Origin: Inia geoffrensis
Lineage: Eukaryota; Chordata; Mammalia; Artiodactyla; Iniidae
Direction of reading: 5' to 3'
Length of the DNA stretch: 64,000 nucleotides
Assembly: GCA_036417435.1 (NCBI GenBank)
Contig: CM070902.1
Location: forward strand, 179,247,945 to 179,311,944
Part shown: piece after piece, positions 10,200-22,561 of the stretch
Layout: each line of letters opens with the position of its first letter
Position numbering within the stretch: position 1 is the first letter of the stretch
The notes under the pieces: generated by a model
Database searches by the model: none
Told to the model about the DNA's origin: nothing
The model's input: the letters and a program-made list of their open reading frames with translations, nothing else
Translations under genes and position numbers: made by a program

Positions 10200-11285
10200 T
10201 CAGGCCATACCTTCCGCCCCGTCAGCAGCCGCGGGGCTGGGCTGCTGGGAGGGAGGGAGGGGCCACGGCTTTGTGGGTGGCTCGGTGTGAGTGTGGCTCT
10301 GCCGGACCTCCCTTCCGCAGGAGTTGCTAGCGAAGAGGATGTGTCGCCCGCGCTTGCTGCTGTAAGTTCTCCGGGGGGAGATCTGGAGTTTGTGGAAGAG
10401 GAAGGGGCGGAGACGACCCGGTTGTTTGGGGCTGAGAAACAGGAAGAGGAGTCCAGCACGGGGAGGGCCTGCAGGAACAGAGCGGCCGCAGAAAGGCGTG
10501 GCTTTGGACGTGGGTGAGGTTGAGGCATCTCTTAGACGTGAAGGTGAAGACATAGGGTCGGCAGGTGGAGATGAAAGCATCAAGTTATATCTCGGAGCAC
10601 CATTCCCTTTACAAATTAAAATCGTCATGTCTATAAATACAGACATACGTAAGCACATAAATAGATAAGATACCCTTCCGTGCACGGGGACCCTCACGCG
10701 GACGCTGTCAGGGATGCTGCTGGGCGTCCCCCATCCTCCGCCTTCACCGGCTGTCAGGGCGCAGACCTCCCCTCCTCTGAGACCAGCCCCTGGGCTGACA
10801 GAGCTCCTTCTCACACAAGGGCAGGCTCCTCTCCTTCCCTTGGGAAGGGCCCAGGGCGGAGACCGGCAGGGCCTTAGGGGACCCCGGTCCCCAGCGCGGG
10901 AAGCGCGGGCCGCGGGGGCGATGGGTGGGAACCAAGCCAAGTCTAGACCTGACCGAGACCGCCTTCTCCAGGTCTCATCCGGTTCCCCAGGACGCTGCCC
11001 CCGCACCAAACAACACAGCGCATCCCACCCCTCCCTCCCAGCAGTCTCTGCTCCTGCGGGATCTCAGATCTCAACGACCACCCAAGTGGTCCCGGGAAGC
11101 CCTCTGGGTCCGTTTGCCCCCAGCTGAGCCCTCCGGCCGACAGGATCCCGCCCTCGGGGCCCCTCCTGCACATGATCCCGGGCCTTATCGCGCATATTAG
11201 TCGCGTCCTGCAATTCCTTGTAGGTAACCTCTGCCCCGACGTGGGCTGCGAAGTGCTCAGCCTCGACTGTCGGATTGGAGAACAG
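10200..11285. promoter_or_regulatory. CpG-rich segment (CpG-island-like)
   Basis: By hand count there are 41 CpG in 10681-11280 and 23 in 10201-10560. GC is near 60-65%, giving an observed/expected ratio of roughly 0.65-0.7. The rest of the window is CpG-poor except inside young SINEs. Overlapping ORFs occur on both strands (for example 10200-11009 minus and 10714-11127 plus), which is typical of GC-rich DNA and not evidence of coding. No repeat was recognised, so this may be a promoter or first exon of an unseen or non-coding transcript, or an orphan island. Confidence 0.55.
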
Positions 11286-11289
11286 GGCT

Positions 11290-11934
11290 TATGTAGCAAG
11301 AGGGGGCTGCTCCTGGTGAAGTGGACTCCAGGATAATTTAGGGGCTCGAGACTCTCAGATTTGTCTTCCGAAATGTGTTCACCCCAGGTTATGGGGCCCT
11401 CCTCTTGGCCCTGATGTGACCCAGGAGATGGGCTAAGTCTGCACAGTTTAGTCTTCTTTGTAGACTTGTCTCCCTTGCAGTCAGATTCCTGGCCAGATTT
11501 TCAGTAAAGTCCGCCAGAAGCCGCCAGAATAAGAGGTCCTCTACAGCTGCCAGAAGTGCCGTGGCTTCAGAGACTGTCTTAAGATGGATAGGTGCTGTCC
11601 CAAGCCTATCACTCTCTTCTCGTAATTTTTCCATCGGCACCAAAGGTATTCATCTTATTTTGCAATTCTTATAATTGTCCCCAAGTTATTTAAGTACCAC
11701 AACCACTTGATCTTCCTACACCTGCCCTCTATTTGCACTTCCTTTCAATTAAACCAGGTGAAAGTTTAAGTCATCTTGGTGCAACTGCATTCCAAGAGTT
11801 ATCATCATCCTTCTTACCATCCACAATGGATGATTTCAGACAGATGGGGAATCGAGTCCTGAATCTTATCCTGAGCATTTGTCCTTTAGAACCATTTCAC
11901 ACACCGATTGTATTAGCCTGCGTTTTCTGAGCCA
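11290..11934. other. Unassigned DNA
   Basis: No gene or repeat was recognised. A short minus-strand ORF (11389-11643) has no known domain. Confidence 0.45.
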
Positions 11935-12440
11935 GAAGCAGAGCTTGAGGCAGGGATTAAAATGCTGATACTTTATTTAGGAGGGTGCAAGCCTGAGGAG
12001 GAAACGCAAGGTGAAAGAAAGCGAACAAAAAACAAGAGTGAAGCAAAGTGACGCAATGCATTGCTGCACTGGCTGCTGCTCAGATACAAAGGTGAGTTCA
12101 CTCAACTTCACTCCGCCTGAAACCTCTCTGGAAGGATTTCCAGGAGGGCCCAAGGGTACTACTCTCTGAGTGCAGTTCACCAAAGAGAAAATAGAGGGGG
12201 ATTCAGCTGCTCAGCTGTCTCCCATCTTCTGTTTCCCACTGCGCAAATTTCATACAAAGATGCAAACTCCAGTACACGTCCTGGATGCACCACCTGGACT
12301 CTTTAGCGGCAGCTTCAGGATCTAGGTACCACTCATCCTGGGAGATCACAGGAGAGAGAGAGGGAGCAGTATGGTCACCTGACCTAGGACTTCTGGTCAC
12401 AAAGATTCTGAGATGTTACCTTGTGGTATTACCTTCAAAC
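11935..12440. repeat. Possible ancient mammalian repeat, family not assigned
   Basis: The stretch from 'ttctgagccagaagcagagc' through 'actttatttaggagg' to 'tcaggatctaggtaccactc' resembles a dispersed mammalian repeat seen in other genomes. I cannot name the family with confidence. It has no coding content. Confidence 0.3.
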
Positions 12441-12534
12441 AAAGTTATAATAAATAAATGTTTATTATATTTTCTATAAGATGTGCTATTGAATATGATA
12501 CTTTATTCAAAGTCGTATTTAAATATGCTGTACG

Positions 12535-12940
12535 TTACGGTCTGAACTGTGTTCCCCACAAAAAGCCTGCACTGAGGGCTAAACTCCAATACGACTATAT
12601 TTGGAGATCCAGCAGCTAAAGTGGTAATTAAGGTTAAGTGAGGTCATGAGGATGGAACCCTAGTCCAGTACAGCTGGTGCCCTTGTAAGAAGAGGAGGAG
12701 ACCCCAGGGATGCACGTGCACAGAGAAAAGACCACGTGAGAGCAGTGAGAAGGTGGCCGTCTGCCAGCCAGGGGAGAGGCCTCAGGCAAAATCAAGTCTA
12801 CTACACCTGATCCTGGATTTCTAGCCTCCACTACTGTAGGAAAGTAAACTTGTATTGTTTAATACAACTAAATAGTTTTAATTGTTTAAAATTAAACAAC
12901 CTGTAGTATTTTGTTTCGGCAGCCCTAGCAGACTAGTACA
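12535..12940 (+). mobile_element. MLT1-like LTR (ERVL-MaLR), solo
   Basis: Landmarks run in the expected order: 'tatttggagatccagcagc', 'gtggtaattaaggttaagtg', 'cccttgtaagaagaggagg', 'gagaggcctcaggc', 'ttctagcctcc', then 'tagtattttgtttcggcag' and 'gcagactagtaca'. This is the layout of MaLR LTRs of the MLT1 type, reading on the plus strand. No internal retroviral sequence is attached, so it is a solo LTR. The subfamily is not resolved. Confidence 0.7.
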
Positions 12941-14599
12941 CTGTATAACACCTGTTGTCTTCTGTTTTGGTTTTTCTTACCTTTCTATTAATATTTAAGG
13001 ATTTTGCAAAAATGGAAATCACCCAGCTTCTGAAAAGCTCTACCTTTACTTTATTGGCCCTAAACATTCCCCCCAGCATCTAGGGACCAAAAGATGGGCA
13101 GACTCATTTTTTTTAATTGGCAATTTTGTCAGTTAGTACCTGTGTATTTTGATTCTCTAACAAACTGGCACTCTGTGTTCAGGCCACTAAGATGAATTAG
13201 AAATGCTTCCTGGCAGCAAATAGAATAGTGCCTGATGGAAAATCTCACAACATAGAGAGAGCACAGAGATTTAACTATTACGGAATGATGATGCTTTAAA
13301 GGTAAATGACAGACTTAAGAATTTCATACTTAAATGTTTCTTCTTATTATTTTTTAAAATTAAGAATAACACACAATTGCAATATTTACAGATTTAAAAT
13401 AATTACACATAAACACATCATAAAACAGCTACTTTTATTTTTGTATTTCGTCTCCGAGACCCTGTAAGAACATATATTTAATTATTTGTTATCACTGAAT
13501 GATTGCTGTTTTGTATTCAGCTTCTTTGTATTATATCACTGAGGCTTTCATTGTTTCTGAGTATTACATTCATCATATTTATTGGCTTCATATTGCTTCT
13601 TGATGTTGGTCTGCAATAATCTAATTCATACTTTTCATTGCTACCAAAGTTGATATCTGTTTACCATAAATATTTCCTCTTTTGGGAGATGCACTTTGTC
13701 CACTGTCTCTTGGGGACTTGGATTTCTTATAAATGTCACTGAGTCACTTAAATAACCTACGACTAATTCATTTACTTAAAAAATTTATATAACATTGACC
13801 AAATGTAATGTTATATTCTTTTAAATGCATCCAAAAATTCTCTTAAATGCTTCCAAAAATTATTCCTGTAAATGCTGGGGGTTTTTTAAACATCATTTAA
13901 AAGTTTTTGTAAAATACTGAATTATATAAAATTTGAATCTGTCGATCTTTTCTTTGTGAGTAATCTATAGCTTCGATATAAGGAATGTAGTATTCTTCCT
14001 TAGATTTGATCAATACACGAACCCTGGCTTATTAAACATGTATTTTTCTCTTTATTCCTATCATCATTTTTGCTGTAAATTAGGATCCAACTTAATTTTT
14101 AAGAAATTGTTTCAATTCAAAACTCAAAGGTAAATCAATAAGAACTGAAAAAATAATACATATATTAAAAACTTAAGATACAATCGTTAGAGAATGAACT
14201 AGATTTAAATATGCTGCTAGAAAAGGATTCCCCAATATTGAGTGACAAAGCAAGATAAGTGAGTATAATATTATATCACTTGCTTAAAACAAGATCAAAC
14301 AACATTTATGTTTTGCATATAAATTTTCTGAACTGTACACAAGAAATGATTAACATTCTTTGTCTGTGGAAAGTGTAACCAGGAAGAGAGATGGTTACCA
14401 GAACTTTCTCTCCATCTTACAACCTTATTGGGGGCAGGGGTGAGAAGTGACTCTGATGAGCATTTTATTAAATCAATAAGATGAGCTAGCTCAGGATAAC
14501 AGAGATTTTACTATAACTAGAAGTGCAATTTAAGATTGGTGGGTTCTAGCCTCCATGTAGTCTACTCTCCTTATGACTCCATGTAAATTTGCCTGTTCT
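12941..14599. other. Unassigned AT-rich DNA
   Basis: Nothing recognisable was found on either strand. There are scattered A/T runs but no tandem array and no long ORF. Confidence 0.5.
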
Positions 14600-16213
14600 T
14601 GAAGCCACAGAGGCACATTTCATAGCGGGAGAATATACATAAAATCCGATATCTGTAATACCCCCAGATAAAAGGAACTGGAACACCCAACGCTTTGAAC
14701 TTGGGTCTTTCTCCATGTCTACTAGTTAATCAGGAGAGTCGCACCTGTCCCCAGAGAGGATCCCCTTCTACAGCCGTCAGCTCCCACCTCTGGGCTGAGC
14801 CCTACCTGAGGACATCAAAGTCCTTTCAAAGAGTTTACACAGGCGACCCTGCAAAGCTGCCACCCCCGTGGTGACGGGACTAGTGTTGGGTGCCATGCCA
14901 CAGCGGGTGACGTGGACTTGTCCCCATTTCTGCACCAACTGTCACCTAAGACCAGAAGTAACCCTACTCACGAAAACCTCACAGAGTCGCTTGCAGAACA
15001 AATACGGCACCTCTGCTTCTCCTCATCCCTGACATGTATTCAGCAAAAGGGCTCACGGCAAACCACCCAGACCTCTGAATCCACGATGTTCTATAGCTAC
15101 ACGACAGTGTCCGTCCACACCTGCAAAAAAAGAGCCACCAGTAGCATGGTCCTGCTTTCTGTTTACCCTCTGGGCAGTTTCCACCTAGAAACTTTGCTTC
15201 CATTTGAATTGCACGCTTCCCACGAGACAATCCTCAGGTCAGAGTGTTTGTTAACAAGTCAGGTCCAGTGGCTTGAAAAAAATTAATAGTCGCAAAAGTT
15301 GGTAGAAAGGAAAGTTGCCTTTAATCAGAATCCCAGGAACCTGGGGAGGCGGTGGACTCAGTGTCCCCAAAAACCCTCTCTGACACTTCTGCTCGGCCAT
15401 GAAGGTTTTTAAAGGAAAAAGGGAAGTGATCTCAGTGAATCATTGAGAAGGGGGGTGAAAGTGATCGCCGTCCCCCACGTTGTGCAGACTTATCAACTCC
15501 TCTTGGTCTTTCTTTAGACGCTATCTTATTCACACAGTGTGTTCGCAAGATGACTGAAGGGGAAGCTAGGGAAGAGATCTGGTCGTTTGTTACTTACTTA
15601 TTCTTCATTTCTACTTCTTTGATCTACAGAAAGAACCAACAGGTTAGGCAAAGTACTGTGTGATGAAAAGACCTGAAAGGTGTGGCTTGGTCTGGAGATG
15701 AGCAGGGTGTGTGGGCACCTGCTGTAAGGTTAGTGACAAGACAGAGGGGCATCCTCCAGGGAGCTCCTTCCTGCCAAATGCTGCTTACTTGTTCAAGTCT
15801 CAAATACAGGGAGGCAGCTTTATCTTTGAGATAACAGGTTTTCCAACTGAGATTGTGTTTCTTCTAGCCCAGATTCAAAGATCAGGTCCTGGTACACAGA
15901 ATGTGCCCATTCAATCATCAGGTTTGGGGGCAAGAAAAGTGTCTTCTAGCCCTTGCCTCAGGGAGAGAAGCCTGGCACTGGAATCCTGTTTTCAGACTGT
16001 CCCTCTACACGTCCTGCATCGTGATGAAGCAAACATGGCCTTTTCTCTGTTAAACTATAAACGTTTCAAACCTTAACTGCTAAGTGATTGATGTCTCTTG
16101 TACTTAAAGTAAATATGGCCTTTCTCCGTTATATTTTCTGGCTCAATTTTGTTGGTCTACAGAAATAAATACACTCAATTTTTTGATAGTTTTTTTAAAA
16201 ATCTTCTTAGCTC
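14600..16213. other. Unassigned region, possibly LTR-like in part
   Basis: The composition is more balanced than in the neighbouring DNA. ORFs at 14912-15286 and 15711-16076 (plus) have no recognised domain. The segment 15290-15500 ('gttgcctttaatcagaatccc', 'cctggggaggcggtgg') vaguely resembles the end of an endogenous retroviral LTR read backwards, but I cannot support a family. It is left as unknown. Confidence 0.3.
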
Positions 16214-16310
16214 TTGCATCAGTTTTGTACAGATTCCTTTGTCTTTTCAAGCATAAGAGATAACCAAAAGAATGCACAGCCTCCCATTAAGCACATTGCC
16301 AACCCACCAG

Positions 16311-16544
16311 CCCTAAGGGTATTTTTTTCAGGTGGGGGCGGTACGCAGGCCTCTCCCTGTCGTGGCCTCTCCCGTTGCGGAGCACAGGCTCCGGACGCGC
16401 AGGCTCAGCGGCCATGGCTCACGGGCCCAGCTGCTCCGCAGCATGTGGGATCTTCCCAGACCGGGGCACGAACCCGTGTCCCCTGCATCGGCAGGCGGAC
16501 TCCCAACCACTGCGCCACCAGGGAAGCCCCCTAAGGGTATTTTT
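16311..16544 (-). mobile_element. CHR SINE, short form, nearly tail-less
   Basis: The element reads on the minus strand from 16528 down to about 16327. The tRNA-like head is at the right ('gccaccagggaagcc' on the plus strand), and the short-form body carries the complement of 'ccgctgagcctgcgcgtcc'. A perfect 16-bp duplication, ccctaagggtattttt, lies at 16311-16326 and 16529-16544. The A-tail is reduced to a few bases shared with the duplication. Confidence 0.92.
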
Positions 16545-16859
16545 GTCTTGCCTGCTCTCCTGAGGCTCTCACACTCATGGAGATCATGAAGGAAATCCAG
16601 AATTGAAGGAAGAAAAAAAAAGTTAAATTGTGCTTCATAATTAAAATTTGACACATTGTGGCTTTTGGGGGGCGGTGTTGAGATAGGGGAAACAAAGAGC
16701 AACATGCAATGCCAGAGACCAGAAGAAAGGGCTATGAAGAATTAAGAGTTTCTGCAGGAAGCTACCATGATAAATAACACTGTAAGGCAAAGTGGTTGGT
16801 GAAGGCTTTTAGGTCATTTATGCTTCCTGTGATACATTTTCGAGAAAATTCAAGACAAT
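16545..16859. other. Unassigned DNA
   Basis: No feature was recognised between the SINE and the following old L1 fragment. Confidence 0.4.
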
Positions 16860-17470
16860 TTAAATTCTTAAATTTCCATTTTACACAAATAGTAGCCTAC
16901 TAATATACCATTCTATACTTAGCTGTTTTGTACTTATGTTTTCATAGTAGCATGACATTCTATTATTCAATATAATATGATATATTTAATTGATTCCATA
17001 TTCATGAGCATTTATTTTGTTACCAATCTTTGATATTTCAAATAGTGAGTAAAATTATACATACATAATTTGCATTTGTGTTCTTATATTTGCAGATAAA
17101 TGCACAGGAGTAACATTGCTGGGTCAGAGGTTTCATTCATTTCAATTTTGATAGAAAATGACAAATTTCTCTCTACAGATGTTGTACCAGGTCACATCAC
17201 TACCAATGATATATAAGAATGTCTGCAATCACTCTCCCCAATTCTGTCAATAAAGAATATTTCAATTTGAGGTGTATGTCAACTTAATGGTTAAAAAATG
17301 ATATCTTGATAAAGGCTGACTTTTCATTCCTCATTATAATTGAGGATTACTGTGAAATTATATTAAAGATTTATTTCTATTCCCTTTTGTATTAGTTGTC
17401 TTTTCATTTCCTTTGACTATTCTTTAATAAGGTTGTCGATATTCTCACAATCACTCCTTAGGATTTACCT
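16860..17470 (-). mobile_element. Old L1 fragment, ORF2 3' part, antisense
   Basis: Plus-strand text such as 'acattgctgggtcagaggttt', 'gatgttgtaccaggtcacatc' and 'cctttgactattctttaat' is the complement of the L1 ORF2 C-terminal region (around 'tgacccagcaat' and 'tggtacaacc'). It is well diverged and has no open frame. Confidence 0.6.
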
Positions 17471-17720
17471 TTAAGAATTAAAGAACTAATTTTTGAAGGA
17501 AATCAACCTCTCTTATGACTATAGATGCAAAAAATCCTCATCAAAAATACTAGCAAAACAAATTCAATAGCATATTAAAAGGATTATACACCGTGAACAA
17601 GTGGTGTTTATATCAGTAATGCAAAGCTTGTTCAACATAAGAATACCAGTCAATGTAATACATGAAAAGAATGAAGGAGAAAAAAATCCACGTAATGATT
17701 TCAATTAACACAAAGAAGGC

Positions 17721-17958
17721 AAAAATGCTCACCTAGGGCTTCCCTGGTGGCGCAGTGGTTGAGAGTCTGCCTGCCGATGCAGGGGACGCGGGTTCGTGCC
17801 CCGGTCCGGGAAGATCCCACGTGCCGCGGAGCGGCTGGGCCCGTGAGCCATGGCCGCTGAGCCTGCGCGTCCGGAGCCTGTGCTCCGCAACGGGAGAGGC
17901 CACAGCAGTGAGAGGCTCGCGTGCCACAAAAAAAAAAAAAAAAAAAAATGCTCACCTA
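17721..17958 (+). mobile_element. CHR SINE, short form, 15-bp duplication
   Basis: The head starts at 17736, with A box TGGCGCAGTGG at 17748-17758 and B box GGTTCGTGCCC at 17791-17801. The compact body ends in 'gtgccac' and an A-run of about 20. The perfect duplication aaaaatgctcaccta lies at 17721-17735 and 17944-17958. It is inserted in the old L1. Confidence 0.95.
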
Positions 17959-18986
17959 CACCGCTGCTATTCAGCATTGTCTGGAAGTTATAACCAGAGA
18001 AATTAGTCAAGAAAAAGAAATAAAAGTCACCCACATTAGAAAGGAGTAAAACAATCTTTATTCAAAAATGACATGACTCTACATATAGAAAAAAACCAAA
18101 GAACCCACTCAAAAACTACTAAAATTCATAAACAAATTCAGAAAATTTGCAGAGTGGAAAATTTTCTCACAAAAGTCAGTTAGGCTTCTATATGCCAGAA
18201 ATGAACAATCCAAAAAGAAATTAATAAAATGAGTCTATTTACAACAGCATACAAAAGAATCAAATGACTAGGAATCAATTTAACCAAGGAACTGTTAGAT
18301 TTATACACTCAAAACTACAAAAAATGTTTGAAAGAAATTTAAAAAGGTCTAAATAAACGGAAAGATATGCAATGTTCATATAAGGAACACTTAATAATTT
18401 TTCAGATGGCGATACTCCCAAAGCAATCTACATATTCAATGCAATCCCGATCAAAATTCCCCAGTCTTTTTCACAGAAATGAAAACTCAGTCTTCAAGTT
18501 CATATAGAATTTTCAAGGAGCATCAAATAGCCAAAACAATATAGAAACAAAAGAACAAATCTGAAGGTCTCACAGGTAACGTCTCCTTTTCAAAACTCAC
18601 GACAAAGCTACAATAATAAACAACGTAGTATCAGCACAAACAGAATGGAATAGAATTGAGAATCCAGAAATAAAACCACTCTTCTGTAGCCAATTGATTT
18701 TTGACAAGGTGTTATGATCATCAAATGGGGAAAGAATAGTGACCATTTAAAAACTGATGCTGGGAAAACTGGAAAGCCTAAGGCCCCCTCTACCATACAC
18801 AATATACAAAAATCAACTCAAAATATATCATTGACCTAAATAAGTGCAAAAACCATACATCTGTTTGAAGAAAATACAGCAGTAAATCTTTCTGACTTGG
18901 AATAAATTCTTAGCTATGTCAATAAAAGCATTAGGATCAAAAGAAAAAGCGGATAAATTGGATTTCATTAAAATTAAAAGCGTTTA

Positions 18987-19006
18987 GTCTATTTTAAAAA
19001 ATAGAC
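18987..19006. other. Perfect short palindrome beside an L1 insertion point
   Basis: Nine-base arms, gtctatttt and aaaatagac, are separated by AA. It lies in the old L1, 14 bp left of where the younger L1 begins. Confidence 0.8.
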
Positions 19007-19051
19007 TTTAAAATAAAGACTATTACAAGAGACAAAGAAGGACACTATGTA

Positions 19052-19759
19052 ATGATCAAGGGATCAATCCAAGAAGAAGATGTAACAATTGTAAATCTGC
19101 ATGCACCCAACATAGGAGCACCTCAATACATAAGGCAAATGCTAACAGCCATAAAAGGGGAAATTGACAGTAACACAATCATGGTAGGGGACTTTAACAC
19201 CCCACTTTCACCAATAGACAGATCATCCAAAATGAAAATCAATAAGGAAACACAAGCTTTAAATGACACATTAAATAAGATGGACTTAACTGATATTTAT
19301 AGGACATTCCATCCAAAAACAACAGAATACACTTTCTTCTCAAGTGCTCATGGAACAGTCTCCAGGATAGATCATATCTTGGGTCACAAATCAAGCCTTG
19401 GTAAATTTAAGAAAATTAAAATTGTGTCAAGTATCTTTCACGACCACAACGTTATGACACTAGATATCAATTACAGGAAAAAATCTGTAAAAAATACAAA
19501 TACATGGAGGCTAAACAATACGCTACTAAATAACCAAAAGAACACTAAAGAAATCAAGGAGGAAATCAAAAAATACCTAGAAACAAATGACAATGAAACC
19601 ACGATGACTGAAAACCTATGGGACGCAGCAAAAGATGTTCTAAGTGGGAAGTTTATAGCAATACATTCCTACCTCAAGAAACAAGAAACACCTCAAATAA
19701 ACAACATAAACTTACACCTAAAGCAATTAGAGAAAGAACAAAAAAAACCCCAAAGTTAA
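19052..19759 (+). pseudogene. L1 ORF2 endonuclease remnant
   Basis: The 235-codon open stretch covers the C-terminal two thirds of the APE-type endonuclease that nicks target DNA for L1. Visible motifs are GDFN at residues 46-49, SRIDHIL at 104-110 and the catalytic Asp-His pair at 131-132. The usual Ser of the S-D-H motif is His130. The N-terminal part, with the metal-binding Asn and Glu, is gone. The frame stops at 19759 shortly after the endonuclease, before the RT domain. Confidence 0.8.
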
Positions 19760-20128
19760 CAGAAGGAAAGAAATCATGAAGATCAGATCAGAAAAAAATG
19801 AAAAAGAAATGAAGGAAACAATAGCAAAGATCAATAAAACTAAAAGCTGGTTCTTGAGAAGATAAACAAGATTGATAAACCATTAGCCAGACTCATCAAG
19901 AAGAAAAGAGTGAAGACTCAACAGAATTAGAAATGAAAAAGGTGAAGTAACAACTGCACTGCAGAAATACAAAGGATCATGAGAGATTACTACAAGCAAC
20001 TATATGCCAATAAAATGGACAACCTGGAAGAAATGGACAAATTCTTATAAAAACACAACCTTCCCAGACTGAACCAGGAAGAAATAGAAAATATAAACAG
20101 ACCAATCACAAGAACTGAAATTGAGACT

Positions 20129-21121
20129 GTGATTAAAAGTCTTCCAACAAACAAAAGCCCAACCCCAGATGGCTTCACAGGTGAATTTTATCAAGCATTT
20201 AGAGAAGAGCTAACACCTATCCTTCTCAAACTCTTCCAAAATATAGCAGAGGGTGGAACACTCCCAAACTCATTCTATGAGGCCACCATCACCCTGATAC
20301 CAAAACCAGACAAAGTTGTCACAAAGAAAGAAAACTACAGGTCAGTATCTCTAATGAACATAGATGAAAAAATCCTCAACAAAATATGAGCAAACAGAAT
20401 CCAACAGCACATGGAAAGGATCATACACCATGATCAAGTGGAGTTTATCTCAAGAATGCAAGGATTCTTCAATATACGCAAATCAATTAATGTGAACACC
20501 ATATTAACAAATTGAAGGATAAAAACCATATGATCATCTCAATAGATGCAGAAAAAGCTTTTGACAAAATTCAACACTGATTTATGATAAAAACCCTCCA
20601 GAAAGTAGGCATAGAGGGAACCTACCTCAACATAATAAAGTCCATATATGACAAACCCACAGCCAACATCATTCTCAATGGTGAAAAACTGAAACCATTT
20701 CCACTAAGATCAGGAACAAGACAAGGTTTTCTACTTTCACCACTATTATTCAATATAGTTTTGGAAGTTTGAGCTACAGCAATCAGACAAGAAAAAGAAA
20801 TAAAAGAAATCCAAATCGGAAAAGTAGAAGTAAAGTTGTCACTTTGCAGATGACATGATACTATACATAGAGAATCCTAAAGATGCTACCAGAAAACTAC
20901 TAGAGCCAATCAATAAATTTGGTAAAGTAGCAGGATACAAAATTAACGCACAGAAATCTCTTGCATTCCTATACACTAATGATGAAAAATCTGCAAGACA
21001 AATTAACGAAACACTTCCATTTACTATTGCAACAAAAGGAGTAAAATACCTAGGAATAAACGTACCTAAGGAGACAAAAGACCTGCCTGCAGAAAACTAT
21101 GACACTGATGAAAGAAATTAA
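20129..21121 (+). pseudogene. L1 ORF2 reverse transcriptase remnant, frame-broken
   Basis: Three consecutive open pieces (20129-20389, 20584-20772, 20855-21121) carry worn reverse-transcriptase blocks. They include '[13 protein letters not shown]' and 'RSGTRQG', and the polymerase box F-A-D-D is still spelled at 20843-20854. The box has lost its frame because two bases are missing just upstream ('tcactttgcagat' where the family has 'tcactgtttgcagat'). A stop ends the piece at 20772. No functional polymerase can be produced. Confidence 0.8.
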
Positions 21122-22159
21122 AGATGATACAAACAGATGGAGGATATACCTTGTTCTTGAATTGGAAGAATCAATATTGTGAAAATGACTATACTATGCA
21201 AAGCAATCTACAGATTCAATGCAATCCCTATCAAATTGCCAATGGCATTTTTCACAGAACTAGAACGAAAAAAAATTCACAATTTGTATGGAAACACAAA
21301 AGTCCCCCAATAGCCAAAGCAAACTAGAGAAAGAAAAACGGAGCTGGAGGAATCAGGCTTGGACTTCAGACTATACTACAAAGCTATAGTCATCAAGATG
21401 GTATGATACTGGCACAAAAACAGAAATACAGATCAGTGGAACAGGATAGAAAGCCCAGAGATAAACCCATGCACATATGGCCACCTTATTTTTGATAACA
21501 GAGGCAAGAATATACAATGGAGGAAAGACAGCCTCTTCAATAAGTAGCGATGGCAAAACTGGACAGCTACATGTAAAATAATGAAATTAGAGCACTCCCT
21601 AACACCATACACAAAAATAAACTCCAAATGGATTAAAGACCTAAATGTAAGGCCAGACACTATAAAACTCTTAGAGGAAAAATAGGCAGAACACTCTATG
21701 ACAGAAATCACAGCAAGATCCTTTTTGACCCACCTCTTAGAGAAATGGAAATAAAAACTAAAACAAAAAAATGGGACCTAATGAAACTTAAAAACTTTTT
21801 CACAGCAAAGGAAAACATAAACAAGACAAAAAGATGACTCTCAGAATGGGAGAAAATATTTGCAAATGAAGCAACTGACAAAGGATTAATCTCCAAAATT
21901 TACAAGCAGCTCATGCAGCTCAATATCAAAAAAACAAATAACCCAATTCAGAAATGGGTGGAAGACCTACTAGACATTCCTCCAAAGAAGATATACAGAT
22001 TGCCAACAAACACATGAAAGGATGCTCAACATCACTAATCATTAGAATAATGCAAATCAAAAGTACAATCAGGTATCACCTCACACCAGTCAGAATGGCC
22101 ATCATAAAAAATCTACAAACAATAAATGCTGAAGAGGGTGTGGAGAAAAGGGAACCCTC

Positions 22160-22561
22160 TTGCACTGTTGGTGGGAATGTAAATTGATACGACCACTATG
22201 GAGAACAGTATGGAGGTTCCTTAACAAACTAAAAATAGAACCACCATATGACCCAGCAATCCCACTCCTGGGCATACACCCTGAGAAAACCATAATTCAG
22301 AAAGAGTCATGTACCACAATGTTCATTGCAGTACTATTTACAATAGCCAGGACTTGGAAGCAACCTAAGTGTCCATCGACAGACGAATGGATAAAGAAGA
22401 TGTGGCACATATATACAATGGAATATTACTCAGCCATAAAAAGGAAGGAAATTGAGCTATTTGTAGTGAGGTGGATGGACCTAGAGTCTGTCATACAGAG
22501 TGAAGTAAGCCAGAAAGAGAAAAATAAATACCATATGCTAACACATATATATGGCACCTAA
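22160..22561 (+). pseudogene. L1 ORF2 C-terminal remnant of the younger L1
   Basis: This 133-codon open stretch matches the Cys-rich C-terminal end of L1 ORF2p. It keeps '[12 protein letters not shown]' near its start, 'WKQPKCPSTDEWIKKMWH' in the middle and the terminal 'SQKEKNKYHMLTHIYGT', then stops at the expected place. It is separated by stops and shifts from the RT remnant upstream. Similar tails occur at 37.9-38.4 kb and 6.1-6.5 kb. Confidence 0.8.

Noticed and set aside
9758..11127. Long overlapping ORFs on both strands in the CpG-rich segment
   Set aside because: Several frames are open at once because of GC content. There is no recognisable domain, and the translations are low-complexity. 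They are not supported as genes.
14912..15286. 124-codon ORF as a candidate small gene
   Set aside because: No domain, no splice or promoter evidence, and an overlapping minus-strand ORF of similar size.
17736..17943. tRNA gene signal (A and B boxes)
   Set aside because: The boxes belong to the tRNA-derived head of the CHR SINE. The same holds for the other ten copies. There is no tRNA cloverleaf with anticodon and acceptor stem.
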